Source: Emergomyces orientalis
Lineage: Eukaryota; Ascomycota; Eurotiomycetes; Onygenales; Ajellomycetaceae
Direction of reading: 5' to 3'
Length of the DNA stretch: 64,000 nucleotides
NCBI GenBank assembly: GCA_002110485.1
Contig: MOWL01000003.1
Location: 434,001-498,000 of the forward strand
Position numbers and translations under genes: made by a program
Notes under the pieces: generated by a model
Database searches by the model: none
What the model was told of the DNA's origin: nothing
What the model saw: the letters and a program-made list of their open reading frames with translations, nothing else
In this document: positions 23,893-35,767 of the stretch, piece after piece
Layout of the letters: every line of letters begins with the position of its first letter
Position numbering within the stretch: the stretch's first letter is position 1

Positions 23893-26800
23893 GTTTGCTG
23901 AAAGTATGTTTGATCGTAGATTCGAATCGGGATGAAGATAATGAGAACGAGGCACGTTTATATCCGGAGTAATGAAAGGGACAGGGAGTTGGATGTTGTT
24001 GAAAAAACTTAGAAGTCGAGGATCAAGTGTTGTTTAAATACGCGAAGCATCTCCGTACTTTATAGCCATTTTCAGGATTTCGCTCCGACAGGCATGATGC
24101 CCAGCTGTCCAGTTTTAAAGGCCCAACAGTGACCAAAGTGTCTAGAATAGGATATTGCAGGGTAAAAAAGCGCAAGCTAACGCTCCTTTTGAGATGAATG
24201 GTGGCATGCAGTTACCTGCTGAGATTTTAAGACAAACGAAGATTTTTGATACGAGATAACTGTGGAATTGTTGGTGATGAGTTTAGATATTTCCAAGAAA
24301 TATGAACAACGGCACAGCTGAAGTAACGTTCTGCAGGGATAGAAATTGCATTGAACTAACTCGGAGCAACTTTCTAGACGGAGGTCACACATAAACGGCA
24401 GCACCTGTCAAGGGTTACTTAAACCTCAGGGCATAAGAGAAAAACTGAGAAATTTCTCCACCCAATAAAAAGGCCGCGCAACCGCTGCATCCGGAAATGG
24501 TGCCACAGCGAATAATTGGCACGTCCGTAGTGACCGCAGTGGCCCACAAGGGTCTTGGAAGATGAGCGCCCTTTGGTCAATGTAGACAAATGACACATTG
24601 GGATCATTGTCCCAGAGCCTTTCATTAGATATCAATAAAATTGACCTAGCTTGAGGTATAAAATATGTTGCTCACGCAATATCAGAATCTCCGATAGTAT
24701 GGTCATCTGTGAAACATTGCACTATTGAGAAGAATCGTGCGCGTCTTGAATATATCTGTCATTTCGACGATTCGCGAAACTAGGGAGGCAGTGGCATGTT
24801 GTTCCAGCACATCCGAAATCGGCCACCGACTGTTGTTCCGGTTCATTGTATTATCCCAATTCGTAGAAGTTTGGTGGCTTCGGAGATGTCCCCCGCAGAC
24901 CAACCGCAAGCAATCGATATTATTCAAGAAAATATGTTTGGAGCGACGGTGTGATTCAATCGCAGAGCAATAGGCTGTAGGCCATAGCTAGCTCCTTTTG
25001 GAGAAATAAGATACGGGAGACGCTGACTGGCTGCGCCAGACAAAACCAAGATACCCAAACTTCGACCATTGACCTGTAGAGGTGGTTGATAAAATTTGAT
25101 AGTAATTGAAAATGATAGAAAAAAGACAGATACGATAGTTAAAACCTGTGCCACCAACTATGAATGAAACGGCAAAGACGACAATTGCAGAGGTTGAGGA
25201 CCGCAATACACGAATTCCTTTGGTAGGGTTGGGCCATAAATTGCCAGGGCGCAGGCCCCCATGGCCGGCCATTCAGGAACAGGCGTAAGTCAAAATATCG
25301 TTTCACGTTTCGCCAAAGAACGGGCCAACGAAAACTATGAATTTTCGGGGCCTGGCAACCCTATCGTTGATCCGCTGCAGCTCATATGCTGCTGTAGCCT
25401 GTGCCCTTTTTTTTTTTTTTTTTTTTGGGTTGTATGACAAGGCCATGGGGTCGAATGATTTTTTTTTAGGCCCCCCAACCCGGGTTGGATTTGACATTCT
25501 ACTGCTGAAGGTGGCGCTTTGAAACATTTGAGAGGAATGAGGAGGAGAAAAGTTCAATGTTGTGCCCGTAGGGGATAAATACAGCACACCAAAAAGAGCT
25601 GCCTGCGAATTCTTCCATGTGTGAGGAGGGCAGTGAAAGTAAATTTGGATGGTTGGCAGTATTCTGCCAAGAGCAAACACCTCAGTGGTTGACAAAAGTA
25701 AACCGAATCCGAACATCTTTTGCTCGTCCTTGTCAGAATTCCTCCGCTTGTATTACGGAGAATACCCTTTGATTGAGCAAGGCGAACTGACGCCACAAGC
25801 TTTATGCCCTATATGAGATTGCAGCTGGCTGGTTCTAAGGCTATCGGGAGTGGCGCGTAATGTGTCATTTTTCGAAATGGATGTAGGGCTTTAAGAGCGC
25901 AGGTCTCTGCAAGACGCACAAAGGTCTATAAAGTCTAATATCACGGCGGCAGATGGGATCACAGAGGGAGAAAGAAAGAAAAAAAGGAAGAAGAAGCCAA
26001 ACGGTGGTGTTGCCTGAGGCTGAAAATGATGGAGAGGAGGAATCAGGTGATTTGTCCACGACTGACACCAACAACAACAAACCAGCTTGTTCAATTCCAC
26101 CAACTGGCCCGAATCAAACGACAATGCCCTGCAGAACTCTCAACTTCGCTGCCGATCAGCGCCTTTCTACTCTGCACCTACAATTTCCCAGATAATAATC
26201 TCGTGCTTCAGTCGCACTTATCAGCCCTCTAGCCATGTATCAGCGAAACCCAATCACCTTGGCTGGCTGCGGCAGTAGGAGATTCTGGCTCGGTAAATGG
26301 AAGTGCGAAAACAGAAGAACCCTTGGCATATATCTTTTCTTGAAGCTATCCGGAAAGAGATCAATGGTACAGTACAAAGGGTGCCATATTCTGACTGTCG
26401 ACAAAACTTGGGCGCGATTCCACAAAACGCCCTCTCACCTGACGGCTCGCCAGCCAGACCTAGGTACATAGCTAGGTGCTTATATTATTATTAATCTAAA
26501 ACTACTCATATTTGACTTCAACGCCACAGAATAACCTCGAAGCTTTATTTTGCCAGAATAGGCGTGTGGCCTCCTGCGCTTATGCTATAATCGCCCTTTG
26601 ATATCAGCTCTCGCTGTCACGTCAACACAGGGGAAATCTTGGCATCATTCCAGACTTGAGCATCCGAGGTTAACCAACTATTGTACCTGGACCCTTGGCA
26701 CAGGTCATCACCTGCTTCGGTTGCACACGGGCTGGTGCGTCATTAGTTCTCGTCGGCCAGACTCCATTTTCTCCATACCTTTACCCACTAGGATGGACAC

Positions 26801-27295
26801 GAAGACAAAAACCAGCTTTACAGGAATCTTCTCAAGTCGGTCCCGATACTCGCCGTTATGGCTTCTTTTTTTTTTAGCTCCGCAGCACGTGTTACGTAGG
26901 CGGCAGGGCGAAGAAAATGAGGGGCCCCTCTTTGAGGATCCTGATCGTCCTGTTCTATGTATGTTGAAACTTGGGTGTCTCCAAGGGTACCTACTATATA
27001 AGGCCACGCGGGTTCCCATGAAGATAAAAATCCCCCAAATCATCCCTTATAAATTCCCCTATTCAGTTTCAAAAAACATCTCTACGTGAAATCCATTCCA
27101 AATCTATCCGTCTGAAGCAAACTCTTATATTCGGACCATCCTCCCAAGGCATTTTTATAATCTTGATACTTTAGGCCGTCTACGGCATAAACTTCTCCAC
27201 CACAGCATTTTTGATAACAACACTTTTTGACGTATCTTTCCAAGCAACTCGAAGAAAATCGCCCTCTTGCTTCAATCTTCCCACATCCTCTCATC
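23893..27295. other. Gene-poor spacer
   Basis: 3.4 kb without a supported gene. A T-run lies near 25408-25426. The final 300 bases look like a promoter with a long leader: a CTATATAAG TATA-like box near 26993-27001 sits about 300 bases ahead of the small gene at 27296. Confidence 0.45.
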
Positions 27296-27532
27296 ATGTA
27301 TTTCCACACTGAAACCCAGAAATTCCTCGTCCTCGTACCCCAAGAGCAACCTGCCACCCAATTCCAAGGAGCGAATACGACAACACCGACCCCTCTCAGT
27401 TCTGCTCAGATTTCATCCGACGAAAATGAATTCTCGGCCACCCCCTTGCCGCAAAAAACAACCCGCTCCGACAGTGCTAGTTCCACTGCGTCGACCGACA
27501 TGAAAAGCGGCTTTCTCAGGTTAGGGGTTTAA
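27296..27532 (+). CDS. Small protein ending FLRLGV (hypothetical)
   Basis: A 78-residue frame from the ATG at 27296 to TAA, starting MYFHTETQKFLVLVPQEQP. The middle is Thr/Ser/Pro/Gln-rich and probably disordered. The end is a Ser/Thr-rich patch (RSDSASSTASTDMKS) followed by GFLRLGV. I recall short fungal proteins that end with a Ser-rich tract and FLRLG, and this matches their layout, but I know no function. A TATA-like box about 300 bases upstream and a CT/CA-rich leader fit an expressed gene. The upstream part of the same open frame (from 27227) is not needed. An unspliced small gene is the simplest reading. Confidence 0.5.
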   Translation: MYFHTETQKFLVLVPQEQPATQFQGANTTTPTPLSSAQISSDENEFSATPLPQKTTRSDSASSTASTDMKSGFLRLGV

Positions 27533-30273
27533 ATGTCTTCGTATCTCAGATATTCCATTGAGGTATTCCATTCTCGACCGTGTTTGCTCTCCTAACTGCC
27601 AGTCTCTTCTCGCCATGTACTGAATATGTGGTTGGAATGCCGATTACGCCGCCAATAGGGATGATTGGTAACCATGGACGGTCTACTGTCTTCTTTTTCT
27701 TTTTCGAGTTTTCTTTTTTCCTTTTTTCTCCTTTATTTTTGAGCTGGAGGGGTGAAGCCTGGCAAATTTCCGTTGACAGTGGGACCACCTTTGAGTTTTG
27801 ATATTTCCAGATAACCCAGAAAAATAAAACTACAAAATCAAGATATAAAAAAAAAGGGTCACTGCCCTCTCATCCGTCTTTTTCTTTGTAGTTGTTTACT
27901 TTTAATATATGCAAGAGATATCAACAGCACTCGATCTCAGTCACAATATGTACCAAACCATCATTAAATATTAAGCATGTCCTAATATTACCTTCACGTT
28001 TGTCCTAGCACAATTTTTCCCTGTTGCTGTACTATCCTTCCCAAATACGCCAAGAACCGCCCATATTGTCAAGATGTGAAGAAGATCTGCATCTGATATC
28101 AACGCTAAGATAAGAATTTTTCCAACCAGGGTTTATGTTTTACTGAATTCCTTCAATAAACACTCCGATCAGGGCAGGCAAAAAATTTAATGGGGGGAAG
28201 TACAAGACTACAAACACTTTTTGCTTCGGCTCCATGCAGTCAACAAATAACTGTGCCAAACGGTCCATTAATTGGGCTTAAGCGGGGGAAGAGAAGCAGA
28301 ACAATGGTGGTGATATGACCCACCTGCGTGGAGGGGGCAAAAATTTCCGAGCTAACTTAACTAATTTCTTGCCAAATGGGGCTATTCCGCCATCATTCGT
28401 GCTGGTAGTCTGCTATTCCTATTTCTCCATCATGCCCCACAAATGGACACACATCCACGGAATGGACCATGGACAGCTGAGAATTTGGTTAAAAATCCCT
28501 TTTGCCCACGCAGCTGATTTATTCTTTTTTTTTTTTTTTTTTTCCCTACGATGTTTTTCCCCTTCTTTTCGTATGGTTTTTCTTGGCAGTAACTACAATT
28601 GAGATGTCGTCGTCATGCACTCAATAAGATCTAGGCTCACGGATGGAGATATAGGTTATTTAATTGAAAAGCTAAGATTAATGCGACACTGCAGCGTATT
28701 CTAGCTTGTACTACTCCATGCTGAGCACAAACGGTGTTGAGTGAGTTCGAGTAACCTTATTTTCAGACCAAAAGGTTATTTCATATGCCTGGCCGGCTTA
28801 GCCTTTGTTTCCGACGTTCGTGCATGCTACAGAAAGCTGCAGCTCGTGCCCCCAGCCCGAGCAGCATATTATTGAAGCTGATTTGTGAGTGATAGCTTTT
28901 TCAGGGGCAAAACGCGAGGCGTGGAGGCGAAAACGGGTTACTCAGGATTGTGAACCATTTTGACTCCGGGGACGGCCTAGCCCTCAGTTTTTGATCCCGT
29001 GAGCTATTCTTAATCAGAGCACTCCTAAAAGACAGCACGTCAGTCAATGCCCCGTATATAAATAGAAGATGGCTAGAGTGGAATGGGGGCAGCCACACAG
29101 CTAGTTAGCACGAAAAGAAGTATCACAGGATGAGGGAAAAAAAGTTAGTTTAGCTGTATTGTTGTATTTATCGAAAATGCAGCTCCTCTTGGCCGCCCGC
29201 CCCTTCGCGAAACACAAGGTGTAGGATTGGGAATCAATCAAGAACCGCTCACGGCTTGCTTGGCAAGCTCACGATGCACCCCGTCATTCTCAGAGGTTGT
29301 GATTTGTCCTCCCCTGCTCTCCGTTCCGCTATTTTTTCCGTCCCCTTCCCAAACCTAACACAACCCCCTTCAATTCTTTGTTCTCGAGAAGAGTAAAACA
29401 ACGGTCTCAGTAGGTAGTGCATCACGGGTATATACGCATGCGCCTTGGCAGTGACTTTTGATCACATATTCTGGCATCCGTACCAACCTTCCTGCTTCGA
29501 ATGTTGTGAGAGGAATGGGGGCAGAAGAATGGAGGGCCTGCATTGCAGTAGGTAGCTATATATCATCTTGGCAGTTCAATGGCTAAAGGAGGGAGTCCCA
29601 TTGACCAGGAAATTTCGTACACATGTCCCATCTTGCTGCAGCTCATCGCGAATGCGTTGCTTGGTTTGGAAGTCTGTTGACATCGTGCCGAACAGCGGAT
29701 TTCTGATTCGAAGAGCAAGTTGATGGTGGCAGTGAAAATTGATGATGTTCCCTTGATATATGTGTTTAATTTTTGACACATGGGAGCATCCTAGGGCACC
29801 ATTGGTCTAGGGACATTTAAATCGTAAGCATAGCAAAAAGGCGAGAAGTTCAGCTTTATTTTTCAGGCTCAAGATATATTTGAGCATAGCAGTGCTGTCA
29901 ATTAAGACGACATACCAAGGGCCGACTAGTGGACGAAGTCATGTCAGCCTCATGCGCAGACAATAAATCTAACGACCGAACAAGGAAATCCCGACGACCA
30001 ACCTGCTTTTCAACAAAATATAAAGATTTAGAAATTGAATATTCATCTTAGAAATGGATGATTTGAAGCGTTGTCCAAATAGATAATAACAGCAATGTGC
30101 AATTCATGATAACTGTTTTAAAAGCCTGGATTCCATCTTGAATCGAACAGACTACAAAGCAAACCGCAAAATTGATTTACTAAATTCATTTAATCATCAG
30201 AATGCAGTTTGGAGAAAGGGTCCTTTTTTTTTTTTTTTTTCTGGAAAAAATTCCCCTGATCACTTAGCGTGTA
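27533..30273. other. Gene-poor spacer left of the LINE
   Basis: 2.7 kb without a supported gene. It holds T-runs near 28526-28543 and 30223-30240 and otherwise mixed AT-rich sequence. No tRNA or transposon signal recognised. Confidence 0.45.
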
Positions 30274-30368
30274 ACTACCGCCAGGTAGTCCGTAAGTACA
30301 GTACATACATACATACATAAAAATTCTGGCTAGGAGTATAGTTAACTACCTCAGTAGTCTAACTATAC
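30274..30368. repeat. Two adjacent inverted repeats
   Basis: Two short hairpin-forming inverted repeats. The first has arms ACTACC at 30274-30279 and GGTAGT at 30284-30289. The second has 9-base arms GTATAGTTA at 30336-30344 and TAACTATAC at 30360-30368, enclosing an inner CTAC/GTAG pair. A (CATA)n stretch lies between them. The role is unknown; this could be the edge of an older mobile element. Confidence 0.6.
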
Positions 30369-30695
30369 CAACTTGAGAGGGAGATTAGAAAACCAAAAAC
30401 AACTGAATAGCAGCACAGATTAACCAATAAACATAAACAAAAAAGAAAATAAAGGGATTTATATTCCCTATACATGTAATGGTGGAATGGTATATAGACA
30501 AAAATATGAAAGCTATTATATATATATATATAGAAAGAGCTGAATAATTCACTGTTTTGAAATACTACTGTAGATGACTGAATCTTGGGAAACCTCATCA
30601 AAAATTATTTTATTCTTTTACATCTAAATCGCGATCGCTTTTGTATCACAGAGGGTCTTGAAGAGCATCAGCTCGCTCACACACTCTCAAACACC

Positions 30696-31850
30696 ATGGT
30701 TGAGGCTGTGAGCGTGAGTGGTGGTGCAGGGAATGTGAGTGCGCGCGCGGCGCGACGTGTACCTGGAGCCGCGCAGGCAGGAGATGCAGCAACAAATGAT
30801 ATGACAGCAACACTGTGCATGATCACTGAGGCTCTTAGAGAGGGGGAGAAAGACAAGAAGATTAATAAGAAAGAATTACTGTATATTCAGAGAGCTCTGA
30901 AGACAGTGAATGAGCTCAAGAAGAATCTGCTTGACAACATGTTAAAGAAGCTAGAGAACACTACAAGCACATCACAGCAGAATGAAAGATATAACATGTT
31001 GAACAGTGAGATCTCATGAGCATGCATAGCAGTCAATGAAGAGCTGCCAGCAAAGATAGTAATCAGATGTGTATTGAGAGAGGTGGTGATATCTCAACAC
31101 AACTGTGATGCACTGGCAGTGAAGAAGCACATCCCAGAGGCCATTATTAAGAAGATGAATGAAGCTATCAAAGACATCACTGCTGGCACAGTGATGGCAG
31201 CAAGATACATACTCAGTGGAGACCTGATTCTTGTCATGAATACACTCAGTACAAAGACTGAATTGATGAAAAGCAGTGAATGAATAAAAAAATGAGAAGA
31301 TAAGATACATATAAAAAAGAAAATATATACAGTACTGATCAAGAGTGCTTCACTCAAGATCATTAGCTGAAACAAATCAGAGAAAGCAGTGAATGATGTG
31401 TACAAGCAGAATCTATTACTGAGATGCAAGATACTCATTCACAAGATAATAAAGTATCTAACTAAGTAACAGAAACTGCATGAAAGCATCATCATACATG
31501 TAGCAACATCACAACAGGTAAATACTCTAGTGAAAAGTGATATTATCTTGAGAAATGAGTTCTGCATGATTGAAATCTTTCATAGAGAGACTCAAGTCAT
31601 CTGATGCTACAGCTGTCAGTGATACAGGCACATAGCTAGATTTTGCTGAAAAGGGGATGTCTGTGAACACTGTACAGTGAAGAGACACACAGACAAGAGC
31701 TGCACAGCACTGTTAGAGAGAAAAAAGACAGTCTGCTGCAACTGTGAAGAGACACACTCAGCATGAGCAGCAAACTGCCTGAAATGGTGTGCAGCAGTGG
31801 AACTAGCTAAAGAGATGCTCAGAAATCAGTCACAACACTTTATAATACAG
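30696..31850 (+). pseudogene. LINE ORF1 (gag-like), broken
   Basis: Starts with an intact ATG segment of 107 codons (MVEAVSVSGGAGNVSARAAR, with a Lys-rich helix further on) that ends at a TGA at 31017. The same frame continues through AGTVMAARYILSGDLILV, which resembles the RRM-like part of Tad1 gag. It then reaches zinc knuckles near 31600-31790: CYSCQ, a stop, then YRHIARFC, a stop, then KGDVCEHC; later CNCEETHS. Stops sit where an Arg (CGA) or Trp codon is expected. The product would be an RNA-binding retrotransposon capsid-like protein; it cannot be made now. Confidence 0.78.
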
Positions 31851-32029
31851 ATTTCTGATAAGAAAGGCTGAATCACACTCAGAAAATATGACAGAATCAC
31901 AGATGAGAAAACACAGAGTAGTCAGTGAAAAGTGAGAAGATTCACTGATATATTCAGAGCAGATATATAATAGAAAAACTCTCTAAATGAGTATATACAC
32001 TTCACATGATTGATTGACATGCAGGATCA

Positions 32030-35000
32030 GAATATGGGTGAACAATGAGTGAACAACTTCAAATACTGCAATATAATATACATAACTCAAGTAAAGTGAT
32101 GAACATGTTACTGATCAAGTCTGAAACAGCATTAAACTATGATATTATTGTGCTACAAGAGCCATGAATGCACAAGAGAGCTGGCAGTGACACAACATGT
32201 TCAATCAACTGTGATTTTTGACAGGCAGGCATGCAAAATAAGAAGGCTAGAGTGAGATTTCTCATCAACAAAAGACTGGCAGCAGAGACATGAGAGGTTA
32301 GAGCAGTAACAAGATACATGATACTGTTAACTATCATCACAGCAAAGGGCCCGGTGCTAATACTCAATGTCTATGCCACCCCGCCAGGCAGCTACACAAT
32401 GGTGCCCAAGGACTCCCCCATTCTGCAACTACAGATGATGATGGAAGAGGCAGAGGCATTGCTACAGATGCAGAACCAGGAGACAAGTACACAAGCATGT
32501 AATCATGAGACACCTGTGCAACAAGCAGAGATGATAATGCTAGAAGACTTCAATGTACATCACTCAAGCTGAAGAGGGGAGCATGTGAGACATGATTTTA
32601 AACTGACATGAAAGCTTATAGCACAGATAAATACTCTCAACTTACAACTGATAACATCACAGAGTGAGATCACATGACAGAACTGTGTGATAATACTGAA
32701 ATAACTCTGAATCTGATCTTTGTGTCAGAAAACCTGAATGAAGGGATGTTAGAATGCTGAGTAACACATGAAATAGACATGACATCAGATCATCTATCAG
32801 TGATTACTAGACTTGCTATCAATGTGCCTGTCAGATTGAGAGAGAGATGTAACTGACAAAAAGTGAACTCACAGCTGCTATAGCAGAATTATTTGAATTT
32901 TAGATACTGCAGAATCTTCATCTCAACAGCAGAGATTGATGAATATGTGAACTATCTCAGCAAGTTTATCAGCACACTGACAGATAAACACACTAAACAC
33001 ACTCATGTCTGTGAGAAAAGCTGCTCATGATGATCAAAAGAGATAGCAGAAGCTGTCAGTGAATACAAGCAAGTGATGAGAAGCACTCACAGCACTGAAA
33101 ATAAGAGAAAAAGAGCACAGAACAAGCACAACAGAGAAATAAAGCTTGCAAAGACTGCAAACTTTCATGATTTAATGAACAGTGCAGACACTGACTCTAA
33201 GCTACTCTGAAAACTAGTCAAGTGAGAGTACACACACACTCATGAGTTCAAGTAATCTGCAAGATTATCATCACTTAAGAAAGCATCTAGCACTTTAGAT
33301 ATACCTAAGTCTTTGACATCTGTGTTTCAGAACAAGGCTGAACTGCTGTGTGAGAGATTCTTTTCTAAGTCACTATCAGTCAGTGAAATGAATATGCAGA
33401 GAGATATTCAATTATAGAGTGTGAGTGACACACTAGAAATTACAGAGAAGATCATGACAACAATTATAGTCAGATTGTCAAATGACAAGACATCAGATGC
33501 TAATGATATTTTCAATCAATTTCTTAAAATGCTAGAGCTGAACTTTATCACAGCAATGACTGAGCTCATTCAAGCCTGCTGGCAATGAAAGCATTATTCA
33601 CAGGCATTCAAGACAGTGTGCACAGTGGTGCTTAAAAAGCCAGACAAGAAAGACTACAGTGAAGCTGAAGCTTGAAGATCTATAGCACTGCTAGACACTG
33701 TAGAAAAAATCATTGAAACTGTAATAGCAAGAGAAATAAGACATCTTGCAGAGAGTCATGAAATGTTGCCAGCTCAACAGATAAGAGCATGCAGTGAGCA
33801 CTTCACTGAGACAGCACTTGCACTACTGCTAGCACAAATTTGCACAGTATGGAAGAAGTACAAAGCAGTGTTATCAGTGTTATCACTGAATATCTCTGAA
33901 GCATATGACAGAGTGCTCAGAAGATGCTTGATTCACATTCTTAAAATGAAAAAACTACTCAGACATCTGACTGAATGAGTTGATTTATTCATGCAAGATC
34001 ACAGAGTCACACTAGTATTTAATAAGCAGAAGACAGAGATTTTCAGTGTGAACACAGATATTTCACAGAGATCATCACTATCACTCATTCTATTTCTTTT
34101 TTATAATGAGAAGCTGCTGCGCATCTGCTTATCACACAACAAGTCAGTCAGCTGTATAGAATTTGTGGATGATATCAATATTCTGGCTTACAGTGACTTC
34201 ACTGAGGCAAACTGCGCACAACTAGCACAAGTGCATGCTGAATGTGCACATTGAGCAGACAGACATGAAGCAATCTTTGCATTATAAAAGTATGAACTTA
34301 TGCACTTCACTCAAGCATGCACAAGATTTAATCTGGAACAGTCACTATAACTATCACAGCAAGAAATACCATCACAGAAGAAAATGCAGGTGCTAGAAGT
34401 ATGACTTGATTTCAAGCTGAGATGATGAAATTATATAAACAGAGTTATAGACAGATTAAAATTGCAAATAGAAGCTCTCACACAGATCATACAGTCAACA
34501 TGAGGCCTCTCTCTTCAGCAAGCCCATAGAGTCTACAATGCTGTGATCAGGCCAGCTATCACATATAATGTGCTGGCATGGCATCAACTGCAGGCAACTC
34601 AACAAGAGCCTTGACAACAGCGCCAGCTGTTAAAAGGTCTGGAGAAGATTCAAAATGAATATCTGCATATTATAGTAGAAGTCTATAGAGCAACATCAAT
34701 TATCTTGCTGGAAGCTGAAACATTTACACTGCCAATAAGTGCGTATCTTGATGGAATGGTGACTAAAGCAACTGAGCGGCTTAGAGAAACAGAAGTCATG
34801 AAACAGATACAGCAAGTATATACACAGATCAGAATCAGACTTCAGTGTAAAGAAAACAGACATGTGATATCAGTGAAAACTGTACTGCATTCAGTAAAAA
34901 TACAGCAGAAATGGAGTGTGCAGTGAGTGAGAGAAGCAAAACAGTACAGAAAAAGAGAAAGTCAATTAAATTATCTAATTAATTAATTCTTCAAAAGATG

Positions 35001-35470
35001 AGTATGAAAGAAATCAGTAATTAGATGACATAACATTTGAAGAGCACACACTACATCATGAGAAGAACTGTTTGACAGATCCCCAGACATCAAGCAGCTA
35101 AAGTGGCATGAGAGTCTGAGCAAGGCTTGAAGCTCACTAATAGTTCAACTACACACAGGCAAGACAGGCCTGGCAGCATTTTTACATAGAAGAAAAGTGC
35201 CAGATTTTCCCACACCAGAGTGCCCATGTGAATATAAGCATGAAACTGTACTTCATGTGATGATGCACTGCACACAGTTCAGCGCAGAGCGAGCGGAGTT
35301 GGAACACAAAGAAAGAGTGAATAAGAGATGACTGTTGAACACAGTAGAGAGACTGTGCAGATTGATCACATAATGATTGAAATAGAGTATTCTTGGACAG
35401 TTCACTCTGATCAAAGCTCTGAGTGAGAGGCAGAGCAGGCAAAGACATGAAGAGTGACAGACACTTTCAG
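32030..35470 (+). pseudogene. LINE ORF2 (endonuclease-RT), broken
   Basis: Remnants in order: an endonuclease/exonuclease/phosphatase domain (NYDIIVLQEP near 32136, LILNVYATP near 32356, MLEDFNVHHSS near 32545, TSDHLSVITRL near 32780); reverse transcriptase (SLNISEAYDRVLRRC near 33885, SQRSSLSLILFLFYNEKLL near 34063, catalytic FVDD near 34162); the thumb-like LLEAETFTLPISAYLDG near 34703; and a C-terminal Cys/His region (VQLHTGKTGLAAFLHRRKVP near 35140, ECPCEYKHETVLHVMMHC near 35218). I do not see an RNase H domain between the thumb and the C-terminal segment. Numerous TGA and TAG stops break the frame. It is recognisable only as a relic. Confidence 0.82.
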
Positions 35471-35740
35471 TGAGAGATTTTCTATATTGAATATTTATTA
35501 CTGAGAGTAGTTGTGAGTGATCTTGTCTTTCTTTTTGATGTGAGACATCTCTTTCTCTAAGAGCAGCTGTGACTGCTCTGCAGTATTTTGAAGATGTTAA
35601 AGAGTGAAATAGATCTGAAGATCAGGAGATTTTTAGTTCAGTGACAGATCATGTCTGTCACAGAGTTTTTCTTACTTTGTATATTAAGCAGAGTCCCACA
35701 TATCCTTGTGATTAAGTGGTGTAGAAATAATAATAATAAT

Positions 35741-35767
35741 ATATATAATATATATATATATATATAA
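35741..35767. repeat. (TA)n directly after the LINE tail
   Basis: About 27 bases of AT alternation immediately 3' of the (TAA)n tail. It may be expanded tail or target sequence. Confidence 0.75.

Larger units (their letters stand above)
30600..35740 (+). mobile_element. Decayed Tad1-like LINE (non-LTR retrotransposon)
   Basis: About 5.1 kb with the full order of a fungal Tad1-clade LINE: a gag-like ORF1 with zinc knuckles, then an AP-type endonuclease, reverse transcriptase and a C-terminal Cys/His segment in ORF2, then a (TAA)n 3' tail at about 35725-35740. Both ORFs are broken by many in-frame stops, mostly TGA. From about 31.0 to 35.5 kb I count by eye only about ten CpG, while TpG and CpA are abundant. 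That is the mark of CpG deamination in methylated repeats. The 5' boundary is approximate; no target-site duplication could be defined. The element is inactive. Confidence 0.88.
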
